Source: Arcuatula senhousia (taxonomy: Eukaryota > Mollusca > Bivalvia > Mytilida > Mytilidae). Taken from it: DNA of 64,000 nt. The stretch covers positions 42,367,512 to 42,431,511 of the forward strand of contig OZ020306.1 in NCBI GenBank assembly GCA_963971305.1, given 5' to 3'. Of this stretch, positions 1-11,000 are shown piece after piece. Position 1 is the stretch's first letter. Each line of letters starts with the position of its first letter. The position numbers were made by a program, and so were the translations under genes. The notes beneath the pieces are model-generated. The model had not been told where the DNA came from. It was given only the letters and a program-made list of their open reading frames with translations, and ran no database searches.

Positions 1-1867
1 TCACCGCAAACTTGCGATTGCTGGTTTTTCCATTGCATACGGGTTTATCGTTTTGCGGGGTTTTCTTGTTTGTTTTGCTTTCGTGTTGTAACATGTATTT
101 TTGTGTTGTGTTTGCTTTTTCACGATGGATAGCTAATCTATAGACCGACTGATTGTTATGTTTATATGGACACCTGAATGTCTTATCAGGTTAAACATGT
201 AAATCTATATAAAAACTTTGAACAGCAGCTCAATGATAAAGAAAGTGAACATCTACATTATTTCAAAATGAATGTGTTAAAGTCCATGATTTGCTTTCAA
301 TTTGAATACTCAACTAATCATATTTTGAAAAAGGAGATTCACATTTACATTGTGTCACCAATATTTTTGGACGGATGGATGGACCCCCTATTACAATATA
401 CCCAAAATCATTAAGCGGAAAGGGGGTTATAGCAATTCAATACACTAGCCGTATTTTGTATATTGGATGACAGGTAGAAGGAAAAATCCCGATATTAAGG
501 ACCTAATGCTGATACTGCATACTAAAATAAGGAGGATTTGATAAAAAAATTTGACTCAAAATAATTCCGATGCCATTCGCTGTCCGATATTCACCATTAA
601 TCTAGATTTTGACTTTGTACCATTCGCCCTACAAAAGTTCATTAATATAATTTTATTTTTCATGGCATTTATATAACAAGCAAGTATAGCTACATGTAAA
701 TTCATAATGGAAACTATAGTCCCAAAATGCATATGATAATAAAAAAGAATACATCTTAATCAAAAGTAAAAAAAAAATAAACACAAAGAAATGATAACAG
801 ACTTACATCAAATTTGGTACCAATGCCATTTTTACATTTTGCTACGTATTATTCTTAACATTTTTTTCCATTGTTTAAACAAATATTATGAATGTGAAAA
901 AACAAACAAATATTGTCTTACATTTGAAAAATAAAAGCTTTTAAAGCACATGTTCCGGTTATTTGGGTTGATTGTTTTTATAAATGGCAAATGGACCGAT
1001 TAACATACACTGTATATATATATGGTTGATCTTTTGGTAAAAAAATATATTATTTTGGAAATAACACAGATGAAACAAAAGATTGAAAAAAGAATATAAA
1101 AACACTGAGAGACACTGTTCATGACTTTAGTACAGCATAAAGAGCTCCTTACAATTTGAACAAAAAGCAAGGCAAATCAATGTAAATAGATTAGAGGAAA
1201 AATTATGTATAAATGTTGCCAACAATTCTTTTAGATAAAAATCTATTTATGACTTAACATTTTATTTTCATTTATTGTATTATTTTTTTTGCAGTACTTG
1301 TTCTTGCAATTGGTTAATAGCCTGTTATAGCTCTGTTTTTACCCCACCTACATGACCTAGAGATTCCATACATTATAAAAAGTAAACAATACTAAATGGC
1401 TTAAATGTCATTTCATTTGTCACCTTGTAAAACAAAGAACACACAATAATTTCAAAATCTTAATAAAGAAAAAAATATAAACTGTAAAATATATCTTACA
1501 AGGAATTCTATATTATTTATGAACTGTGGCAGAAATGGTATATAATTGTCCATTGCATTAAATAACAAAAAGATAAATATTGGTCAGTAAACAATTTTCC
1601 AAGATACATGTATATGACTTATATTCTATGAGATTCAATATCTGTATTCAGTTGAATATGAATACCTTGTGGAGTGGTAAATTAAGAGAGGAAGATAAGA
1701 TAAGGGATTGTGTTTAAATCCCGTTTTCTGAAAGAAATTTATTCTCATGATTTTTTTTTGCTAGAAAAGATCTAGAAATATTCTTTCGTCCTCTATGATC
1801 TATAGGGAGATTCCTCTCCTTTCAAAAAAATGAATCTGCCTCTGCTTGGCAACCAAATGTAAATAAA
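1..1867. other. No recognised gene; 3' flank of paralogue A
   Basis: AT-rich sequence lying downstream of the stop codon of the minus-strand gene A. Its 3' untranslated region must be here, but no polyadenylation site can be chosen with confidence. The 78-codon open frame at 178-414 has no splice-site context, domain or repeat support and is treated as chance. Confidence 0.5.
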
Positions 1868-2061
1868 TTATGCAATAAATTCTGCTATTTTGCCTTGCTG
1901 TGAAAATGTCAGCGAATTGAAACAAGTGATGACCCTTTCTTTTGCTTCTAGTTCCTTCAGTATTGGATGTTCAGTTATCTCTGTAATCTGTGGGTTACAG
2001 TATAGCCCTGGGGTCAAGTTATCAGAGCCTTCGTCACCAACGTAGATCACAAAAACTTCAG
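1868..2061 (-). CDS. Paralogue A exon 4 (C-terminus)
   Basis: The acceptor ttttttgcag precedes 2061. The exon encodes EVFVIYVGDE, then NPQITEITEHP and a C-terminal FSQQGKIAEFIA before TAA at 1870-1868. VFVIYVGD, NPQIT and VITC are invariant or nearly so in all three paralogues. Confidence 0.75.
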
Positions 2062-5000
2062 CTGCAAAAAATAGAACAAATACAGAGCGGGTATACGAAA
2101 AGCAGCCATGCATAATTTGCTGTCTTTTGAGTTTATATCACATTGACCTACATGTTACAAATGATGTGTACATTGTTGTAATGTAACAAGTTCTGATTCT
2201 CCTCTTTTATGTATTTGATGTAAATTACGTTGCAGAATAAAATAGAATTAATGGGTAAAAGGTATACTATTTTTAATGTGTTTTTTTTTGGGCTTTGGGA
2301 AAAAAGCCTTTTCTTTTATGTAATTTTGTGCCTTAACTGACAAAATGCCACCCCTTTATAATTTGCTTTGGTTAAGATCAACTAACGGATTTTCTTTTAC
2401 TTCTTCGGATATAAGTAAACAATGGACAGAAACTTCGAGGACGAATTAAAGACTGTACAAATTTCTGTGACACATTATCACGATAAAAATAAATATAATT
2501 TCTCAAAAGGGATAATTTCATGAAAATGTGTTGCCAGACTTAGTTTTCTAGGAAAGCAGTAAGGGAAGTCAAGTTTATGTCAAAGATATTCGATCCTTCT
2601 CCCGTTCTTGCACTATCTATAATACAGTTTTATCGAAGATACCTGGTATGGGATGACAACTAAAGGACGGACACAAATTGATTTAGATTTACCATTGAAG
2701 ACTTAAACGCAAGATCGTCCTAGAGTCGTCTCCAAAAAGTGTTAATAAATGGCGGTGATTGTAAAGTAAACCAAGTTTTAGAACATAGTCTAACTGGTCA
2801 TGTTTATAAATGAAAAAGGATGAAATTTTGGTTTCACAAATTATTATTTGACTTACCTTTCATTTTCAAACATACATTAACAGTCAGGGATTTCAAATCC
2901 TTTCTTGAAGAATCAAGTGTGTCTAGAAAAGCGTGTTTTTCGTTTTTATCAATAAAAATTAACATAACTTTATGCCTTGGAATCTTCAAGACGTCAGCCG
3001 ATTTTTCTACCAGACAGGTTGCTTCTTCAAAAAACTTTGTCCTCTCACGTCCAGTGACACACGGTTTAATATAATTCCTATGCTTTTCTTGATTCACAGA
3101 GTTGAAACTTATAATGCAATACTTGTCTTCCAGATCCAATGGTGCTGCCTTCACTCTATCTAGGACCTTTTGAGATTTCTAGAAAGGTACAAAATAAAAA
3201 TGAATCATATCATGTTGTTCCCTTAATACAAATCTGATATCGGTACATGTGCGATAAGTGTTTGAAAACAAAGACGCCAAGAATTTTTTTAACTCCTACC
3301 ACCTGACATTCCCCGTTTCAAAATGTAATTCTAAAATGTTCAAAACCCTAAAACTCTTTTTACACCGGAACATATAGGTTGATCTTTGTCATAAAATGTT
3401 CTTCATATTCATATAATGTTTTGCATATTTATTCTTTGGATAGAGCGTCTCTGATGAGTCAGATCCAGACGTATAACGTGTTTAACGTTGTACGAATTTT
3501 ATTTTATAAACTTAAGTAAGGTATAATGATGTATTCTTCCGGAATTCATTCATATCCAGCCCTTCAAAGCTAAGACTCATGGGAAAAATTTCCCATGATT
3601 CCTCCTTCTTCCGCTCGGCTTTCATAACGAAAGTCAAGTTTTAAATTCGAAAATCTTAATCCATTGACATCGTTCAATAAACTATAATTCTTCGGTTCAA
3701 AACCGATTTATTTTGGCACAGAGTGCACAAATCATTCATCTATACTAGTGAAATGAATGAACAAGGGACAGAAGTCCAAGGAAAAGGCAGTTCGTCTGCT
3801 AATAAACACTTTGGCCAAGATGGCAAGAAATGTCTTCAAGAATATAAAATTCCTAAGAAGACTCGAGAATCAAAATACATTTATAGAGATTCTTCTGAAG
3901 ACGATTCTGACACAGACCCATATGAAATATCCTCGGACGAGGAAAAGTCAGAGTCTGAAGACGGGGAAATACACGTATCAGACTATGAACAAGAAAAAGG
4001 TCACAAAAGTGAAATGAGTTCAGAAGTAGATGATGACTCAGATCAGGAAAGATTTGATCCTACGGATAAAAAGTCAGAGCTTGTAATGACAGGCAGTAGG
4101 GCACGGTATGTTAAAAAGTATTTTTCAACATACGTCAATGATGATTGTATTAAGGACAAGGTTTTGGCAGACGCACCCGTGCCCATGAACAGCTCACTGA
4201 CCCCACCTTTTGTCGACGATTTTGTCGAAGACTTGATTGGCAGTCGCAAGACCATGAAATTCATGAGGTTACATGACAATAGCCTTAAATACATCCAGAA
4301 AAAGGTCAGTCATATAATGGGGCCCCTTTACAAGGTTTGGCAAGAGATTGACGGGGCAAATCACGGTAAAGAGACATCAGAGATGTCAATAACCGAGGTT
4401 CTCAATCTCATTGAGAGAACCGTGCTGTTAGTTGGCCAGGTGAACGTAGCTTGTTTATTCGAGAGACGACTTAATTTCATGGCCAAAATTTTGAAAGGAA
4501 TGAAATTTGCAAAAGAAACTCTTTCACGCAACAAAGAACTGTTAACTGACTCAGGAGATGCCCTGTTTGGAGACGCTTTTTACAATGTGCTTGAGCGTAA
4601 AAGTAAAAACAGGAAAAGAGCTCGGGAAATGGCCAAAGAAATGGGACCCGACAGGAAAAGGAAACGTAGAGAGAGCTCGCCCTTTCGAGCAGGCCCTTCC
4701 GGATACCAGACGAGTTTTGCCGGCAGGGGCAGAGGAAAGAGCTCGTCAGATTCCTTTGCAAATAAATCAGGAACCAAACACGGAAAGCCTGGTCTCAAAA
4801 AGAGGAGGTACGTATGCCTTAAAATCTCAAGATTTTTCAATAGTTCAAGAACAGTTGAACATAGTAGAAAACATAGACCAAAACATTCACAATGTAGTTC
4901 AAGAGATACAGTTCAAACAAATAGAACAAGACCACATCCCACTAGGGGGTCGACTTCAGTATTTCACAGAAAACTGGGTGAAAATAACAAAAGATCAGAA

Positions 5001-8000
5001 AATTCTAGAGAGTGTCAAGTCATACACAATAGAATTTCAAGAAAAACCCATCCAAACACAAATAAAACTTCCACATTTCTCAACAAAGGAAAAACTAAGC
5101 ATATCACAAGAAATAGAAAAAATGCTAAAAAAAGGGGCGATAGAGGAGGTAAAATGCCCAGACCCAGACCAATTTGTAAGCCACTTATTCATCAGACCCA
5201 AGAAAGATGGGGGTGTAAGACCAATTTTGAACCTAAAAAGCCTGAACAAATCAGTGAAGTATCAACACTTCAAAATGGAAGGGTTCCAGACTGTGAAAAA
5301 CCTAATAAAAAGGGGGGACTGGATGTGCAAAATAGATCTGAAAGAAGCATATACATGCTTACCGATTCTAGAGCAACATCGCAAATATCTCCGGTTTCAA
5401 CACGGAGGGAAAATGTACCAATATCGGACACTTCCTTTCGGTCTGGGGTCAGGTCCCAGAATTTTCACAAAGGTAATGAAACCCATTATAGCCCTTATGA
5501 GGCGAATCGGCATTCGACTAGTCATTTACCTAGACGATATACTGTTGTTAAATCAATCAAAGAAGGGGCTAGTCAGAGATCAAAACACTCTGATATGGAC
5601 CCTTCACAGTCTAGGGTGGATACTAAACTGGACGAAATCCATAACAGTTCCATCTCAAACGATGGAATTTCTGGGAATGACAATAGATTCATTAGAAATG
5701 ATAATCTCACTTCCAGTGTCGAAATGCAAGGGCATAATCGAGAAATGCCAAAGGGTTCTCGAATCGGACCAAATATCAATTCACGACCTGGCAAGTTTAA
5801 TAGGAACTTTAAACTCAACCGTAGAAGCGGTAATTCCAGCAACGCTCTACATAAGGGAGTTACAAATGTACAAAACCAAACGTCTCCTAGAAACGCCCAA
5901 TTATCAAGTTCTTGTCAGTCTCCCATCAGAATGCAAGAGCGAAATTCGATGGTGGGTTCAACATCTCGAAAACTGGAACGGAAAGCATTTGATTTCTCCA
6001 AGTCCAGATATAATAATAGAAAGCGACGCCTCATTACAAGGCTGGGGGGCAGTAGACGTGACGGGGAAAGTCAAAATGGGCGGTCCTTGGGACGTAAGCG
6101 AACAAGCCCAACATATAAACGTTTTGGAGCTAAAAGCGGCGAAGTTCGGTTTAATGTCACTGACGAAAAACAAAACGAGCATACATGTTCATATGAAATT
6201 GGACAATGTGACAGCGGTTGCTCACATAAACCGAATGGGCGGGACACGTTCGACCCAGCTATTACATGTAAGTCGACAAATATGGGAGTACTGTCTCCTG
6301 AAACGAATCACATTAACCGCGGAGTACATTCCGGGGGTCTTGAACATACAAGCGGACTGGGAATCCCGCCACACAGAGAGCTCAAACAACTGGATGCTAA
6401 ACAAAGTAGTTTTTCGTCAAATAGACAAAATCTTCGGTCCGATAGATATAGATCTCTTTGCCGACCGGCTAAATGCACAATTAAACCAATACGTAAGCTG
6501 GCGACCAGACCCGTACGCAATGCGCACGGACGCGTTCGAAATGAGTTGGATAAACGGCGTTCCGTATGCATTTCCCCCGTTTTGCCTGATTGCTCGGTGC
6601 CTAGCGAAAGTGAACAAAGAGCAGGCAACAATAGTCATAATTACTCCGTCATGGCAAACCCAAGCATTTTATCCGATGCTACTGCAAATGTCAATAGAGA
6701 AACCGATACTGTTGCCTCCGATGCAGGATCTTTTGCTGAGCCCTCAAATGGAAACCCATCCACTTATAGAGAGCAAAACGCTCAAATTGGTGGCATGGAA
6801 GGTTTCAGGGCAGATAGAGAAGCAGTCGGACTTTCAAAGGAAGCTTCCGAGTTGCTTGTTCACTCATGGAGACAAGGAACTAGGACAGCTTACAACAGCT
6901 GCTGGAGACACTGGGCTAGCTGGTGTGGTGAACGGGGTATTGATCCCTTTCAGGCCACTGTGGAACATATAGCGAATTTTCTCTCTCACTTGTTCCAATC
7001 AGGCTATGAGTACAGTACGATTAACTCGTATAGATCTGCTATTTCAGCATATCATGCTGAGATAGATAGTAAAAAGATAGGACAACACCCTCTTATTAAG
7101 CGTATACTCGCTGGTGTCTTTAATGAACGTACCCCTATGCCTAGGTACTCTAAGACATGGGACGTGGACATTGTCCTCAAGTATCTACTCTCTCTAGACC
7201 TAAATAAAGAATTGACACTCAAAATGTTAACACTGAAGCTCGCAATGCTCCTTGCCCTTACTTCTGCCGGTAGGTCATCTGAGATACAGAAACTAGATAT
7301 TGAGCACATGCAAGTGCAAGGGGATGAAATAGTTTTTACTATTGTAAAATTGACTAAAACTAGGAAAGTTGGTTCCTTACCAAATAAAATAAAATTTAAG
7401 GCCTTTGCTGATAACGAATCTCTAGATGTTGTAAAATGCATATTAGACTATATAGACAAAACATCAGGCATAAGGAACAATGGTTCAAACCAACTTCTAA
7501 TCAGCTTTATTAAACCTCACAAACCAGTAAAGTCATGTACAATTGCAAACTGGTTGAAAAACGTTTTGGCAAAAGCAGGGATTGACACAGAAACATTCAA
7601 ACCCCACTCCACACGGGGTGCATGTACAACGAAAGCGAATAAATTTGGTTTGTCAATTGAACAAATCATGAACATTGCAAGTTGGCGCACGAAGGGTGTG
7701 TTCGAAAGGTGTGTGACATCATGTAGAAGTGCACCTCCTATCTAAAAAAAAAAAAAAAAACAAACAAACAAAAATAAAAAACAACTAAATAAACAAAATA
7801 AGATAAATAAAATGAATATATTATATTGTACATATATATGTATATATATAGTCCAGATTTATTTGTAAATCAAATTATGCACATGTATATCAAAAAGTGT
7901 CTTATACATGCATGATGCATATGTACAACTTTAAACATACATCATTATACCTTACTTAAGTTTATAAAATAAAATTGGAAATTTTATAAGTGCGCAAAGC

Positions 8001-11000
8001 GCACGCAATGAAATTGTAATTTTATGAATAAACTTAAGTAAGGTATACAAACTCCCTCCCTCCCATCCCGTTTTATATGACGCTTTTTGATACACATTTT
8101 GGAGGGAGTAGAATTTTGGAATTTTTTATTTAGTTTGATTTTATCTTTTTCAGTTACACTAAGACAGCCCAGAAGTAAACATGGCTAATTAGAGAGAAAA
8201 CGAACTGTGGACTCTGTTTCCTGAATCCAGATCTCTAAAAGAACTTTTTCTTCAGTTACTTTTGAGGAAATGAGGAACATTTCTTTTAATAATAAAGTCT
8301 TCATTTTTATACATTTGATTTCTCTGAAAAAAAAAAAAAAAAGAGCAGAAAAAGTTTCAGTTTCTGCCAAAGTTTCAGACAACAAATTTTGAGACGTTGA
8401 TGCGTGTTTCGTCTATTCAAGACTCATCAGAAGCGCTCTGTCAAAATATTGAATAAGTCAAACCACTGACCCAAACAAGCGCATAACCAACGCTGTAACC
8501 AAAAATACCGAACAGGAAAAAAAAAAGATATTTCAAGACATTTTGAGCATAAAAAAAAATAATAAATAAATAAATAAAAAAAAAAAAAAAATGTTTCGGA
8601 ATATTTCAACATTCCGACGAATTTATAAAGGATCATTTTCGAATTATTGCTTTCATTATTCAGCCTCGTTAAGAAGGAGGAATCATGGGAAATTTTTCCC
8701 ATGAGTCTTAGCTTTGAAGGGCTGGATATGAATGAATTCCGGAAGAATACATCATTATACCTTACTTAAGTTTATTCATAAAATTACAATTTCATTGCGT
8801 GCGCTTTGCGCACTTATAAAATTTCCAATTTCTGTGTGGAATTTTTCATTGTATTTTTTAAGGCCCTGTCACACTTTAATGGTTTAGCCAACCTGTGCCG
8901 ATGTTCGAATAAACTGTCCTAAATGTTGGCACACGTTGACAGTCGCTGTGAAAAGTATTTTTAAAAAATATCGTTGAGCAAACCAAAAACGTCAGAGTAA
9001 CTACGTATACCTACGACACACGAAAAACTTATTCATAATGATAACTTATCCATAGGCATAGCGTATAAAACGTACCCAAAACGTTTGTCCATGCAACGCA
9101 CTGGACGATTGCCTAATACATGTTTGGCGACTGCTGAACGCATTCAGTGTTAATCTTCCTTAGACCGAACTTTGAGCATAACCTTATAACGTCATGACAA
9201 GATCAACTCTTCATTCTATCTGTGACTATTTCAGGACTGGATTTGAATTATATGCATTTTATTAAATCCATGAGCCAACTGTAGAACAGCGAGCTGCGCC
9301 TACTGGCCTCGTTGAAGGCTGCTGGTGGTTGTCCATTGTGGTTTTTCTGAATTGCCGCTGGATTTTGGGCTGTGTCGCGTACACTTATTCCACATCTCAT
9401 TATTTTCTATTTATACATGTATTCAAGTTATGAACCAAAATCTAACGCTTTATTAATAGGATTGGATAATCATAAATCGAATTCTATTTAGATTTCCTCT
9501 TCATTTTTATTCCATTTGTTTTTCTGATAATTGACCTGCGATAGATATCTAATGTTATAGTTTTAGTTTCAGTTCAGACCTACATTTGGTGTTTCCAAGC
9601 TACTATTAATTGTTTGCTTTCCATATTTGGTATGCAGCTTCAGGTAGGGTTATCATATGGTGGTAAGCGTTTTCAGGTAAGTCGCGAACTTACATATATA
9701 CTGTTTATTGGGCCAATTTAGATTTTTTTTTGCGCTCGGCGGGCGATCCGGGAAGCCTGTTCTTTTATGTACCATAATCCAAATTTGATGTATTATCAGC
9801 AAAACTCGGTAAGCTCTAGCTTTATAGAGTTTGCTCGTGACTAACACTTGTGGGCAATACCATAGATAATATCTGGTAAAGAAAGTTAACTAATACTCAA
9901 TATCTCAAATGAAGTAGGAGATCCCGGTCTGTCGAAATGTTTGCCTAGCATCTTTTTTACTGCACTTGACTAACATTTAAAACACCACCGACAGCACGAC
10001 GCGTGGTACAGCAGAAAGTGTTTGCTTATTTAAAAATATACTATATCTCAAATGAGTATAGATGTTTGTCTGTCGTAGTATTTGCGTAGATGTTTTTTCC
10101 CTAGAATTTCCACCAACACCATTTAACGGATGTGAACTAATTACAATGATTACCCTTCCAGCCCATTTGAGTACTCTTTGGTTTAATCTAGATTTCACGT
10201 TGCTTGCTTTGTAAATTAAATTATATTTTCTCTTTCAGATATGAATTCTTATATGAACGTTTTGAGATTGACCTTTGTATTTCATTGTTACTTATAGAAT
10301 TCGGGGTTGCTTCTCGTTAGTTAGAATGACGTATTGTGTGATCTGCACACGTATGAATCACGTTAAAATATACCTACGAATCAAAAGTGATTCGTCGATA
10401 AAAAGGCTACAGTGGTTTATTTTTAACAAAAGATAGTTCAAAGTATACAAAATAAGAAATAAACAACAATTTGCTCATAACTGTCTGGTCCTAGAAGAAA
10501 TCTTGCCATTTTGTTACAATGGGTTCTGTTGAAATTATTGACAGTTTCTTACAATTTTCCAATGCATTCTATATATTTTTTTTCCCTCAGGACCAACGCT
10601 TGTTTGGAAAAAGAGTACAAAATATCGAATCAGGGTGCTTTTAGAGTAACATATCAAAAATAAAGTGGTGTAGGCTTTCCACCCATGAATCGCTGTTTGC
10701 ATGGTTAATATAAAAAGTGGTACTTAAACATCGACACGTTGGCGAACGTCGGTACAAAATGTATAAAGCATGTTCAAAATTGTACGACGCACTCGACGTC
10801 CATGAAGTGACTAACGTGTGTGTAGTGTGTTCATAACGTATGTAAAACTTACGCAACGCATACCAGCGTACTACAAATATATTCTAACACGGTGGCACAC
10901 GTTGGCTAAATCTTTATACTGTGACAGGCCCTTAAGTTAACGTATTCGAGGTGCTTATACATTGTACTAGAGTTTCTAAAATCGCTTCGTTTTTTCCGCT

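Larger units (their letters stand above)
3495..8831 (+). mobile_element. Complete DIRS-like tyrosine-recombinase retrotransposon
   Basis: About 5.33 kb. The diagnostic parts of a DIRS element are all present: perfect 104-bp inverted terminal repeats (3507-3610 and 8671-8774), unequal outer extensions, and an internal complementary region at 7937-8046. The first half of that region is the complement of the left end (3495-3534) and its second half is the complement of the right end (8757-8826). Coding frames in order are Gag-like, RT/RNase H/methyltransferase-like and tyrosine recombinase. DIRS elements are known to replicate through a circular DNA and integrate by recombinase without a staggered-cut duplication. 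Here the flanks share only AATTT at 3495 and 8827. The identical ITRs suggest recent insertion. It lies in intron 2 of paralogue A, antisense to that gene. Confidence 0.93.

Noticed and set aside
178..414. 78-codon plus-strand frame
   Set aside because: No splice-site context, domain, repeat or homologue within the window; within the expected length for AT-rich chance frames.
2857..3178. Assignment of the paralogue domain as TIR or SEFIR
   Set aside because: The size and TM context would fit, but I cannot find the TIR box motifs or the SEFIR signature; I leave it unassigned.
4558..4810. N-terminal extension of the RT protein
   Set aside because: This part overlaps Gag in another frame and its composition is unlike a conserved domain; the ATG at 4558 is merely the first in the open frame.
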